NCBI GenBank assembly: GCA_014650475.1
Contig: BMVA01000012.1
Location: 112,924-176,923 of the forward strand
Reading direction: 5' to 3'
DNA length: 64,000 nt
From: Streptomyces albogriseolus
Lineage (GTDB): Bacteria; Actinomycetota; Actinomycetes; Streptomycetales; Streptomycetaceae
The position numbers and the translations under genes are program-made. How positions within the stretch are numbered: position 1 is the stretch's first letter; each line of letters opens with the position of its first letter. This document shows, piece by piece, positions 56,349 through 64,000 of the stretch. The notes beneath the pieces were generated by a model. It had not been told where the DNA came from. It saw nothing but the letters and a program-made list of their open reading frames with translations, and made no database searches.

Positions 56349-57371
56349 TCAGCCTCCGGCGCCGAGGTCGAACACGATGCGGGCCTTGACCTGACCGCGC
56401 AGGACCTCGTCGATGCAGTCGTTGACGGCGGTGAGCGGGCGGGTCTCCAGGATGACCCGCGTGCGGCCCTCGGCGTGGAGCTGGAAGACCTCGGCGAGGT
56501 CCTGGCGGGTGCCGACGATGGAGCCGATCACCGATGTGCCGTTCAGGACGGTGTCGAAGATCGGGACCGGGAGGGTGCCGTGTGCCGGCAGGGCCACCAT
56601 CACGAGTTTCCCGCCGCGCCGCAGCCCGGAGTTGACGGCTGTGAAGGCGGCCGGGTTCACGGCGAGGGCGAGGGCCGCGTGTGCGCCGCCGTGCCGCTTC
56701 AGCTCGGCGCCGACGTCCTGGGTGCGGGCGTCGACGATGATGTCCGCGCCCAGTTCCCGGGCGAGTGCGAGCTTGTCGTCGGTGACGTCGATCGCGGCGA
56801 CCCGCGCCCCGGCGATCTTCGCGTACTGCACCGCCAGGTGGCCCAGTCCGCCCACGCCCGAGACGGCGACGAGCTGGGCGGGCCGGACGTCCGCGACCTT
56901 GAGCGCCTTGTAGGTGGTGACACCCGCGCAGGTCAGGGGGGCGGCGTCGAGGGCACTGACGCCCTCGGGCACCGGCTGGGCGAAGTCGGCCCAGGCGAGC
57001 ATCTTCTCGGCGTACCCGCCGTCGCAGCCGTACCCGGTGTTGATCTGGCTCTCGCAGAGGGTCTCCCAGCCGGACCGGCAGTGCTCGCACCGTCCGCACG
57101 CCTTGCCGAGCCAGGGCACCGCGACGCGCTGCCCCACGGCGAGGTGCGTCACGCCGTCGCCGAGCTTCTCGACGAGGCCGACGCCCTCGTGGCCGGGCAC
57201 GAACGGCAGGGTGGGCTTGACGGGCCAGTCGCCGTGCGCGGCGTGGATGTCGGTGTGGCACAGACCGGACGCCTCGACACGGACACGGACCTGACCGGGG
57301 CCGGGTTCCGGGTCGGGGCGCTCCTCGATGACCAGGGGCTTGCCGAACTCCCGGACGACCGCTGCCTTCAT
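56349..57371 (-). CDS. Zinc-dependent alcohol dehydrogenase (AdhP-like)
   Basis: A 340-residue medium-chain dehydrogenase. Catalytic zinc: SGLCHTD, PGHEGVG, LTCAGVTTY. Structural zinc: CGRCEHCRSGWETLC. NAD-binding VSGVGGLGHLAVQYAKIAGARVAAIDVTDD, where the acidic end of the second beta-strand favours NAD over NADP. It matches AdhP/AdhA ethanol dehydrogenases closely. In this block its likely role is to recycle NADH when oxygen is short. A GGACGGGTCC palindrome lies 87 bp upstream of the start. Confidence 0.93.
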   Translation of the reverse strand: MKAAVVREFGKPLVIEERPDPEPGPGQVRVRVEASGLCHTDIHAAHGDWPVKPTLPFVPGHEGVGLVEKLGDGVTHLAVGQRVAVPWLGKACGRCEHCRSGWETLCESQINTGYGCDGGYAEKMLAWADFAQPVPEGVSALDAAPLTCAGVTTYKALKVADVRPAQLVAVSGVGGLGHLAVQYAKIAGARVAAIDVTDDKLALARELGADIIVDARTQDVGAELKRHGGAHAALALAVNPAAFTAVNSGLRRGGKLVMVALPAHGTLPVPIFDTVLNGTSVIGSIVGTRQDLAEVFQLHAEGRTRVILETRPLTAVNDCIDEVLRGQVKARIVFDLGAGG

Positions 57372-57457
57372 GATGCCTTCTCCTTCGGTGTCTCTTGGCC
57401 GGCCGCGTCAGTCGTGCGCGACGACGTCGACGGGGGCGGTGGCGTGGCAGGTCGGTG

Positions 57458-57467
57458 GGACGGGTCC
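57458..57467. promoter_or_regulatory. GGAC-GG-GTCC palindrome upstream of adhP-like gene
   Basis: A short inverted repeat with the GGAC/GTCC half-sites of DevR-type boxes, between the DoxX-like gene stop and the dehydrogenase start. It is a weak, short element and may occur by chance in this GC-rich DNA. Confidence 0.25.
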
Positions 57468-57495
57468 TTCGGAGGAACCGCCCCACCGGCCGTGT

Positions 57496-58125
57496 TCAGC
57501 GCAGCCACCGGTGGTCACGGACGATCGGGAGCCGGGCCCACAGCCGGCCCAGACCCAGCGCGTCACCGGCCGAGACCGCGGCCAGCGCGATCAGGACCAC
57601 CGCGTAGATCAGGTGGTAGTCGACGAACGGGTTCGTCGACATGCTCGCCGACCCGTCCGACAGGTGCTTCGCCGGCGGCCACTCCGCCACCCACATCAGC
57701 GCCATCATCACCGACCCCGCCAGCGCCGCCAGGCGCAGCGCCACTCCGGCGGTCAACGCCAGTCCGACCCCGAGCAGGCCGAGCATGAACAGCCAGTCCG
57801 CCCAGGCGTCCCCGGCCCAGGCATGGAACGTCGACTCCATCGGACCGACCGCGACGTGCCCGAGGAAGCCCTCGGTGGGCGAACCACCGTCGACCCAGCC
57901 CTTCCCCGAGGCGGTGGCGTAACCGAAGCCGAACGTCTTGTCGAGGAACGCCCACAGGAAGACGAACCCCATCAGCACCCGCACCGAGGCGAGCACGCCG
58001 GCCCGTGCGGTGAACGCGCCGACTTCCGCCGACACCGCCTCCCCCGGCGCGGAAACGGCGCGGTTCCCGCGGAACGACGGCAGATGGAAACCTGAACCAC
58101 GATGTGTGGGCTGGTGCACGGACAT
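57496..58125 (-). CDS. DoxX-like membrane protein
   Basis: A 209-residue protein with four predicted helices (ASVRVLMGFVFLWAFLDKTFGFGY, WLFMLGLLGVGLALTAGVALRLAALAGSVMMALMWVAEW, and YHLIYAVVLIALAAVSAGDALGLGRLW) in the DoxX/thiosulfate:quinone oxidoreductase-small-subunit pattern. The N-terminal 40 residues are soluble. A membrane redox role near quinones is likely. GAAGGGA at 8 nt. It lies between the alcohol dehydrogenase and kinase genes on the same strand. Confidence 0.85.
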   Translation of the reverse strand: MSVHQPTHRGSGFHLPSFRGNRAVSAPGEAVSAEVGAFTARAGVLASVRVLMGFVFLWAFLDKTFGFGYATASGKGWVDGGSPTEGFLGHVAVGPMESTFHAWAGDAWADWLFMLGLLGVGLALTAGVALRLAALAGSVMMALMWVAEWPPAKHLSDGSASMSTNPFVDYHLIYAVVLIALAAVSAGDALGLGRLWARLPIVRDHRWLR

Positions 58126-58204
58126 GACGGTGATCCCTTCAGACGGACTCCGGTCGGTTCCTGACACCACCCACTCTCCCGGCTCCCGTCACCCCGCACC
58201 CGAC

Positions 58205-58258
58205 GCCGAAGGTCCGCACCCGAAGACTCAACAGCCCCTGACGACAGGGACCTTCGGC
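58205..58258. repeat. 11-bp inverted repeat with 32-bp spacer upstream of the DoxX-like gene
   Basis: GCCGAAGGTCC (58205-58215) and GGACCTTCGGC (58248-58258) are exact reverse complements. They lie in the gap between the kinase stop and the DoxX-like start and could form a long hairpin or two operator half-sites; each contains a GGACC/GGTCC element. Confidence 0.55.
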
Positions 58259-58328
58259 CACCCCCCTGCGGCACGGCGGGACGGCGGCGCGGGACCCCGG
58301 CTCGGCCGCAGGCGGCTGACGCCGTGCG

Positions 58329-60077
58329 TCACGAGGCGGGACCGACGTCGTCCGCGGACCGTCCCAGCGGCGCGTGCCACAGGAGCCGTGCTCCCCCTCC
58401 TGCCGGGTTCTCCAGCTCCATGTCGCCGCCGAGCTTCCGTGCTCGCTCGGCCATGTTGGTCAGACCGCTGCGGCGGCCTCCGGCCGGGATGCCGACGCCG
58501 TTGTCCGTGACCGTCAGGCGGACCTCCTTGCCGTCGGTCTCCAGCACCACGTCGGCGCGGTCCGCGCGGGCGTGCCGGGCGATGTTGGCCAGGGACTCGG
58601 TGAGGACGGCCAGGACGTGGTCGGTGGTCTCCGCGGGCACATGCGTGTCGAGCAGGCCCTCCATGCGGACGCTGGGGGCGAAGCCCAGCAGCGGGGTGGC
58701 CTCGCCCACCGCGCGCACCGCGCGGGAGCGCAGGCCGGGCGCCGCGTCGTCCTCGCGGGAGCGCAGGCCGAAGATCGTCGACCTGATGATCTTGATGGTC
58801 TCGTCGAGGTCGTTCACGGCCCGCTGGACCCGGTCCGAGGCCCCTTCGTGCTGGATGAACCGGTCGGCGCTCTGCAGCGTCATGCCGGTGGCGAAGAGCC
58901 GTTGGATCGCCAGGTCGTGCAGGTCACGGGCGATCCGGTCACGGTCCTCCAGCAGGGCGATCTGCTCGGCGTCCGCGCGGCGTTCCGCCAGCTCCATCGC
59001 GACGGCGGCCTGGGCGGCGAAGACCTCGAGCGGCTCGGTCTCCTTCTCGGAGAACTCATGGCCACCCGACTGCCGGACCAGCAGAACCACACCGCGGACG
59101 TCGTCGCCCGAGCCGATCGGCACGGCGACGGCCGGCCCGAGCCCCTCGAAACGCGGAAGTCCGGCCGAGAGCCGCGCGTCACGTGCGAGGTCCGGGCTGT
59201 TGACGGACGCCCGTTGGACGAACGCCTGCCCGATGAGGGTCCCCTCCGCGGGCAGGACGACCCCGCGCCACGCGTCGGCCTCCTGGCCCACCGCGAGTTC
59301 CACGGCGAGTGTGTCCGTACCCCTCACCGGCATGGCCACCACACTCAGGGCGGAGCCGGTGATCTCCCTGGCCCGTTCGGCGATCAGCGGCAGCACCCCG
59401 CCCTGGTCCGCGCCGGACATGAGGGTGTGCGTGATCTCGGCGTTCACCTGGAGCCAGCGTTCGCGCAGCCGGGACTCCTCGTACAGGCGGGCGTTGTCGA
59501 TCGCCACGCCGGCCGCCACGGCCAGGGTGGCCAGCACCGACTCGTCGTCCTCGTCGAACTGCTGGCCGCCGCGCTTCTCGGTCAGGTACAGATTGCCGAA
59601 GACGTGGTCCCGCACCCGGATCGGAACACCGAGGAAGCTGTTCATCGGCGGATGGTGGGCCGGGAAGCCGTACGAGGCGGGGTGGTCGGAGAGCTTCGCC
59701 AGCCGCAGCGGCTCCGGGCGGCGGATCAGCTCGCCGAGGATGCCGTGCCCCTCCGGGTAGGGGCCGATGCGGGCGATCTGCTCGTCGCTGACCCCCACGG
59801 TGTGGAAGGCGGACAGCCGCTCGCCGTCCGGACCGATCACGCCGAGGGCCGCGTACTCCGCGTCGACCAGTGCCGCCGCCGCTTCCACGATGCTGTGCAG
59901 CGCCTGCTCCAGGTCCAGCTCACGGCCGACGGACAGCACCGCCTCCAGCAGACTGTGCACCCGGTCCCTGGTGCCGCGGGCCGCGTCCAGCCGGGCCTGC
60001 AGCTCCTCCAGCAACTCGTCCAGCCGCAGTTGCGGCAGTCGCACCCGTGCCTCACGGGCTTCCTCGGCGTTCTCCAC
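58329..60077 (-). CDS. GAF-domain sensor histidine kinase (DevS/OsdK-like)
   Basis: A 582-residue kinase: coiled N-terminus, GAF-A (about 55-200), GAF-B (about 220-370), HisKA_3 dimerisation domain with the phosphoacceptor His in DRDRIARDLHDLAIQRLFATGM, and an HATPase domain (about 490-575; LTVTDNGVGIPAG and RSGLTNMAERARKLGG). In DevS/DosS the first GAF binds heme and senses O2, NO or CO; here heme binding cannot be proven from sequence. GTG start with GGAGGAG at 5 nt. It lies downstream of its partner response regulator (211-bp gap). Confidence 0.93.
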   Translation of the reverse strand: MENAEEAREARVRLPQLRLDELLEELQARLDAARGTRDRVHSLLEAVLSVGRELDLEQALHSIVEAAAALVDAEYAALGVIGPDGERLSAFHTVGVSDEQIARIGPYPEGHGILGELIRRPEPLRLAKLSDHPASYGFPAHHPPMNSFLGVPIRVRDHVFGNLYLTEKRGGQQFDEDDESVLATLAVAAGVAIDNARLYEESRLRERWLQVNAEITHTLMSGADQGGVLPLIAERAREITGSALSVVAMPVRGTDTLAVELAVGQEADAWRGVVLPAEGTLIGQAFVQRASVNSPDLARDARLSAGLPRFEGLGPAVAVPIGSGDDVRGVVLLVRQSGGHEFSEKETEPLEVFAAQAAVAMELAERRADAEQIALLEDRDRIARDLHDLAIQRLFATGMTLQSADRFIQHEGASDRVQRAVNDLDETIKIIRSTIFGLRSREDDAAPGLRSRAVRAVGEATPLLGFAPSVRMEGLLDTHVPAETTDHVLAVLTESLANIARHARADRADVVLETDGKEVRLTVTDNGVGIPAGGRRSGLTNMAERARKLGGDMELENPAGGGARLLWHAPLGRSADDVGPAS

Positions 60078-60192
60078 CGCTACTCCTCCAACGCCTCACC
60101 GCGTGCCGGCAGCCGTATCGCTCAACCGTCACGGTAGCGGCTCGAACAGGGAGAACGACAAGGGATCAGCGATCACCCTGCCGCCCGGCCGA

Positions 60193-60211
60193 CCGGAACT
60201 GTCAGTTCCGG
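60193..60211. promoter_or_regulatory. 19-bp perfect palindrome between the regulator and kinase genes
   Basis: CCGGAACTG-T-CAGTTCCGG is exact over 19 bp. It lies 116 bp upstream of the kinase GTG, in the regulator-kinase gap. With a one-nt centre it is more like an operator than a terminator. Confidence 0.5.
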
Positions 60212-60287
60212 CGGCCGGGCCGCCCTGTGCGAGGGGAGGAGGACGAGCAAGCGGCCGGTGCGACGCGACCGTCGGCGGACCACGCCC

Positions 60288-60986
60288 CTATCGGTCTTCG
60301 GTCCGCATGCGGTCACGCGCCTGGGTGGCGATGACGGCGGCCTGCACGCGGCGTTCCACGCCGAGCTTGGAGAGCAGCCGGGAGATGTGGTTCTTGACCG
60401 TCTTCTCCGCCAGGTACAGCCGCTGACCGATCTGCCGGTTGGTCAGCCCCTCGCCTATGAGGTCCAGGATCTCGCGTTCCCGGTCGGTCAGGCCGGGCAG
60501 GACGTCCGGCTCCTCGGCCGGCTGCTCCCCGGCGCTTCGCAGCCGTGCCATCAGTTTGGCCGTGGCGCTGGCGTCCAGCAGCGACTGGCCCCGGGCCACC
60601 GTCCGCACGGCCGTGACCAGGTCGGATCCCTGGATCTGCTTCAACACGTACCCGGCCGCGCCTGCCATGATCGAATCCAGCAGCGCCTCCTCGTCGTCGA
60701 AGGAGGTCAGCATCAGGCAGGCCAGGTCCGGCATCCTCGACCGCAGCTCACGGCAGACGGTCACTCCGTCTCCGTCGGGCAGGCGCACGTCGAGGACGGC
60801 CACGTCGGGGCGCAGGGCAGGAACCCGGATAAGAGCCTGCTCCACCGTCGCCGCCTCTCCGACCACCGTGATGTCCGGTTCGTCGTTCAGCAGGTCGTGC
60901 ACTCCTCGCCGTACCACCTCATGGTCGTCCAGGAGGAAAACCTTGACCGGGTTCCCCGTGCTGTCGTCCTGCTCGCTGTGCGCCAT
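60288..60986 (-). CDS. NarL/FixJ-type response regulator (DevR/OsdR-like)
   Basis: A 232-residue regulator. Receiver domain about 14-130: [16 protein letters not shown] (acidic pocket), phospho-Asp in [13 protein letters not shown], Thr in MLTSFDDEE and Lys in YVLKQI. LuxR-type helix-turn-helix about 155-215: [48 protein letters not shown]. The sequence closely follows DevR/DosR, master regulator of hypoxic dormancy in mycobacteria, and its Streptomyces counterpart OsdR. GAGGAG at 6 nt. Partner kinase directly downstream. Confidence 0.93.
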   Translation of the reverse strand: MAHSEQDDSTGNPVKVFLLDDHEVVRRGVHDLLNDEPDITVVGEAATVEQALIRVPALRPDVAVLDVRLPDGDGVTVCRELRSRMPDLACLMLTSFDDEEALLDSIMAGAAGYVLKQIQGSDLVTAVRTVARGQSLLDASATAKLMARLRSAGEQPAEEPDVLPGLTDREREILDLIGEGLTNRQIGQRLYLAEKTVKNHISRLLSKLGVERRVQAAVIATQARDRMRTEDR

Positions 60987-61079
60987 CGCATGCTCCTCGT
61001 GATGCCTCGGTCTCCGTCGGACTCCTCATCCTCCCAGGACCGCCGAGGACCGGGGCCGTCCGGCCCGCTCCCGCCCGCC

Positions 61080-61826
61080 TCAGTGGGCCGCGAGGCCGTG
61101 TCCGCGGAACTGGGCCCGTACCCGCTCCACGAGCGCCCTGTCGGGGACCGGGGTGTCCCGCAGGGTGAAGGGGACGCCCAGCGCCTCGTACTTGGCGGCG
61201 CCGAGTTTGTGGAACGGCAGGATGTCGACCCGCTCGACGCAGCCCAGGCCGGAGAGGAATCCGGCGAGTCCCTCGACGGCGTCCTCGTCGTCGGTCCAGC
61301 CGGGCACCAGGACGTACCTGATCCACACGCGCTTGCCCAACCGGTCGAGGCGGGCGGCGAAGTCAAGGGTGGGAGCGAGGTCGCCGCCGGTCAGCTTCCG
61401 GTAGGTGCGGGCGTCGAAGGACTTGACGTCCAGCAGCACCAGGTCGGTGTCGGCGAGGAGTTCGTCCGTGGCGCGGGCGCCCAGGAAGCCGGAGGTGTCG
61501 AGGGCGGTGTGCAGGCCGAGTTCCTTGCAGCGGCGGAGGAGCGCGGCCGTGAAGACCGGCTGGAGGAGGGCCTCGCCGCCGGTGAGGGTCACTCCCCCGC
61601 CGGCGGTGGTGACGAAGCCCCGGTACTTCTCGATCTCGGCCATCACCTCGTCGACGGTGGCCGGTTCGCCGTCCCGCATGTGCCAGGTGTCGGGGTTGGC
61701 GCAGTACAGACAGCGCAGGGGGCAGCCGCTGAGGAACAGCACGAACCGGGTCCCGGGACCGTCCACCCCCGTGGACAGGTCCCAGGAGTGGATCCGGCCC
61801 GTCACCGGTTCGACCGTGGTGTTCAC
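61080..61826 (-). CDS. pflA: Pyruvate formate-lyase activating enzyme (radical SAM)
   Basis: A 248-residue radical SAM glycyl-radical activase. The 4Fe-4S cysteines are in [15 protein letters not shown] (CxxxCxxC). Other motifs: [29 protein letters not shown] and [11 protein letters not shown]. It abstracts hydrogen from the conserved glycine of PflB. GTG start overlapping the pflB stop by 4 nt (GTGA). Its presence shows that the PflB next to it is meant to work as a glycyl-radical enzyme, so a functional anaerobic step exists in this aerobic genus. Confidence 0.95.
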   Translation of the reverse strand: MNTTVEPVTGRIHSWDLSTGVDGPGTRFVLFLSGCPLRCLYCANPDTWHMRDGEPATVDEVMAEIEKYRGFVTTAGGGVTLTGGEALLQPVFTAALLRRCKELGLHTALDTSGFLGARATDELLADTDLVLLDVKSFDARTYRKLTGGDLAPTLDFAARLDRLGKRVWIRYVLVPGWTDDEDAVEGLAGFLSGLGCVERVDILPFHKLGAAKYEALGVPFTLRDTPVPDRALVERVRAQFRGHGLAAH

Positions 61827-64000
61827 AGCGATCCGTGGAAGGTGCGGCTGATCACGTCGAGCTGCTGCTCGCGGGTGAGGCGGACGAAGTTGACGGCGTA
61901 CCCGGAGACCCGGACCGTCAGCTCGGGGTACCTCTCCGGGTGTTCCATGGCGTCCTCCAGGGTCGCCCGGTCCAGCACGTTGACGTTCATGTGGAAGCCG
62001 CCCGAGGACATGTAGGCGTCGAGGATGCCGACCAGGTGACCGGCGCGTTCCGCGGGGACGTGCCCGAGGCCCTCCGGGGTGATCGTGGTGGTCAGGGAGA
62101 TGCCGTCCCGCGCCGCCTCGTACGGGAGCTTGGCCACCGAGAGGGCCGAGGCGGCGACCCCGTGCCGGTCACGGCCGTTCATCGGGTTGGCGCCGGGGGC
62201 GAACGGGGCGCCCGCGCGCCGGCCGTCGGGGGTGTTGCCGGTGTGCTTGCCGTAGACCACGTTCGAGGTGATGGTCAGCACGGACTGCGTGTGCTCGGCG
62301 TCGCGGTAGGTGGGGTGCCTGCGCACCTTCGCCATGAACGACTCCACCAGGTCGACGGCGAGCGCGTCGACGCGGTCGTCGTTGTTGCCGTAGGCCGGGA
62401 ACTCGCCCTCGGTCTTGAAGTCCACGGCCAGTCCGGTGGCGTCGCGGAACACCTTCACCCGGGCGTGCTTGACGGCGGACAGGCTGTCCACGGCGACCGA
62501 CAGGCCGGCGATGCCGCACGCCATGAAGCGGTGCACGGGGTGGTCGTGCAGGGCCATCTCGATGCGCTCGTAGGCGTACTTGTCGTGCATGTAGTGGATG
62601 ACGTTCAGCGCGTCCACGTACGTCTGCGCGAGCCAGTCCAGGACGCGGTCGTACGCGGCGGACAGCTCGTCGTAGTCCAGGTACTCCCCCGTCAGCGGCG
62701 GCGTCTCCGGGGCCACCTGCTCGCCGGTCATCTCGTCCCGGCCGCCGTTGACCGCGTACAGCAGCGCCTTGGCGAGGTTGACCCGCGCGCCGAAGAACTG
62801 CATCTGCTTGCCGACCGCCATCGCCGAGACGCAGCAGGCGATCGCGGTGTCGTCACCGGTGCGCGGGCGCATCAGCTCGTCCGACTCGTACTGGACGGCG
62901 CTGGTGTCGATGGAGACCTGGGCGCAGAACTCCTTGAAGCCGTCCGGGAGCCGCGGCGACCACAGCACGGTCAGGTTGGGCTCGGGGGCGGGTCCGAGGT
63001 TGTACAGGGTCTGCAGGAAGCGGAAGGAGGTGCGGGTGACCAGCGTGCGTCCGTCGGTGCCGATGCCGCCGATGGACTCCGTGACCCAGGTGGGGTCGCC
63101 GGAGAAGAGGGCGTCGTACTCCGGGGTGCGCAGGAACCGCACGATCCGCAGTTTGATCACGAAGTCGTCGATCAGCTCCTGGGCGCGGCTCTCGTCGAGG
63201 ATCCCTTCGTCCAGGTCCCTCTGGAGGTAGACGTCCAGGAAGGTGGAGGTGCGGCCCAGTGACATCGCGGCGCCGTTCTGCTCCTTCACCGCCGCCAGGA
63301 AGCCCAGGTAGAGCCACTGCACCGCCTCGTGCGCGGTGGTCGCGGGCCGGGTGACGTCGCAGCCGTACGAGGCCGCCATCTCGGCCAGTTCGCCCAGTGC
63401 GCGGATCTGTTCGGCCAGTTCCTCGCGGTCGCGGACGACGTCCGCGGTGGACGGCCGCGCGTCCAGCAGGGCGCGCTCGGCCCGCTTGGCCTCGATCAAC
63501 CGGCCGGTGCCGTAGAGCGCGACGCGCCGGTAGTCGCCGATGATCCGGCCCCGGCCGTAGGCGTCCGGCAGCCCGGTGATGATGCCTGCCTTGCGGGCGG
63601 CCCGCATCGCCGGGGTGTAGGCGTCGAAGACGCCGTCGTTGTGGGTCTTGCGGTAGGTCCCGAACACCTTCGACACGAAGGGGTCGGTCTCGTAGCCGTA
63701 CGCCCTCAGACCGTTCTCCACCATGCGCAGCCCGCCGCCCGGCATGATCGCCCGCTTGAGCGGTGCGTCGGTCTGCAGGCCGACGACCAGTTCGCGGTCC
63801 CGGTCGATGTAGCCCGGCGCGTGCGAGGTGATCGTGGAGGGGGTGGCGGTGTCCACGTCGAGGATGCCCCGGCGCCGCTCCTCGGGGAAGAGCGCGCTGA
63901 CCTTCTCCCAGACGGCGCGCGTGCGGTCCGTGGGGCCGGTCAGAAAGGCGGCGTCACCCTCGTACGGGGTGTAGTTGGCCTGGATGAAGTCGCGCACGTC
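61823..64000 (-). CDS. pflB: Pyruvate formate-lyase (formate acetyltransferase), 5' end cut by the window
   Basis: At least 724 residues of a glycyl-radical enzyme that converts pyruvate and CoA to acetyl-CoA and formate. The adjacent catalytic cysteines are in IACCVSAM, and the radical glycine in [10 protein letters not shown] near the C-terminus. Also conserved: [15 protein letters not shown] at the left of the visible part, [33 protein letters not shown] and [21 protein letters not shown]. In E. coli PflB the VRDFIQ segment starts near residue 26, so about 25 residues lie beyond the edge. It resembles the enterobacterial enzyme closely, which hints at old horizontal transfer, though codon use is now fully Streptomyces-like. 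Confidence 0.95.
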   Translation of the reverse strand, partial: DVRDFIQANYTPYEGDAAFLTGPTDRTRAVWEKVSALFPEERRRGILDVDTATPSTITSHAPGYIDRDRELVVGLQTDAPLKRAIMPGGGLRMVENGLRAYGYETDPFVSKVFGTYRKTHNDGVFDAYTPAMRAARKAGIITGLPDAYGRGRIIGDYRRVALYGTGRLIEAKRAERALLDARPSTADVVRDREELAEQIRALGELAEMAASYGCDVTRPATTAHEAVQWLYLGFLAAVKEQNGAAMSLGRTSTFLDVYLQRDLDEGILDESRAQELIDDFVIKLRIVRFLRTPEYDALFSGDPTWVTESIGGIGTDGRTLVTRTSFRFLQTLYNLGPAPEPNLTVLWSPRLPDGFKEFCAQVSIDTSAVQYESDELMRPRTGDDTAIACCVSAMAVGKQMQFFGARVNLAKALLYAVNGGRDEMTGEQVAPETPPLTGEYLDYDELSAAYDRVLDWLAQTYVDALNVIHYMHDKYAYERIEMALHDHPVHRFMACGIAGLSVAVDSLSAVKHARVKVFRDATGLAVDFKTEGEFPAYGNNDDRVDALAVDLVESFMAKVRRHPTYRDAEHTQSVLTITSNVVYGKHTGNTPDGRRAGAPFAPGANPMNGRDRHGVAASALSVAKLPYEAARDGISLTTTITPEGLGHVPAERAGHLVGILDAYMSSGGFHMNVNVLDRATLEDAMEHPERYPELTVRVSGYAVNFVRLTREQQLDVISRTFHGSL

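Noticed and set aside
61823-64000. Recent horizontal acquisition of pflB by foreign codon use
   Set aside because: The protein is very similar to the enterobacterial enzyme, but base composition and third-position G/C match the neighbours, so no compositional sign of recent transfer remains.

Overview
The window is a stretch of actinobacterial chromosome, almost certainly Streptomyces. It is very GC-rich with strong G/C bias at third codon positions, has many GTG starts and ATGA/GTGA gene overlaps, carries a complete whiE-type spore-pigment polyketide operon, and contains families typical of the genus (SpoIIE-type phosphatases with PAS/GAF sensors, Rv1733c-like membrane proteins, DUF5133, DUF1876, GH75 chitosanase, multidomain LacI/GntR/PadR/MarR regulators). 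I count about 60 protein genes. I found no rRNA, tRNA, CRISPR array, insertion sequence or prophage.

Layout. 0.3-2.6 kb: a stress group (tandem universal stress protein, CBS-BON protein, DUF1876 protein). 3-5 kb: PEP-dependent dihydroxyacetone kinase dhaK-dhaL-dhaM. 5-8.3 kb: secreted GH75 chitosanase, a fibronectin-III lipoprotein and a wall/membrane-anchored small protein. 8.3-11.5 kb: FadH-like enoate reductase with a PadR regulator, and an unknown protein. 11.7-15.1 kb: PAS-PAS-GAF-SpoIIE phosphatase, a gene remnant and a HemK-like methyltransferase. 15.4-22.4 kb: sulfite-oxidase-like molybdoprotein with its ferredoxin reductase, a membrane protein, CE7 esterase, HutC regulator, thioesterase, methyltransferase and D-Ala-D-Ala carboxypeptidase. 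22.9-27.4 kb: FCD regulator-asparaginase operon, desaturase, crcB-DUF190-crcB fluoride operon and an ArsR-like regulator. 27.6-35.7 kb: galactan/galacto-oligosaccharide regulon (secreted GH53 endo-galactanase, intracellular GH42 beta-galactosidase, ABC importer without ATPase, LacI regulator). 35.7-39.3 kb: MarR, SseB-like protein, long GapB-type GAPDH and a helical-repeat protein. 39.4-47.9 kb: whiE spore-pigment cluster plus an O-methyltransferase. 47.9-53.7 kb: secreted beta-helix protein, SDR, flavoprotein disulfide reductase homologue, zinc alcohol dehydrogenase, GPP34 protein and DUF5133 protein. 53.9-64 kb: a hypoxia/dormancy block with an Acg-type nitroreductase, CBS-BON protein, flavin-binding protein, second zinc alcohol dehydrogenase, DoxX-like membrane protein, DevS/OsdK-like kinase, DevR/OsdR-like regulator, and pyruvate formate-lyase with its activase (PflB runs off the right edge).

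How the genes work together. GH53 cuts galactan outside the cell, the ABC importer takes up the oligomers, GH42 finishes them inside, and LacI probably binds the TGTGA-type palindromes between the divergent promoters. The whiE genes build and modify an aromatic polyketide for mature spores. The right-hand block looks like a DevR/OsdR regulon that helps an aerobe survive oxygen limitation by redox balancing, formate-producing pyruvate cleavage and adenylate-sensing CBS/USP proteins; the USP and CBS-BON genes at the left end belong to the same functional class.

Recurring regulatory architecture: many genes have no Shine-Dalgarno but a TANNNT -10 element 6-7 nt before the start codon, predicting leaderless mRNAs. 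Several intergenic regions hold long perfect palindromes that look like undescribed operators.
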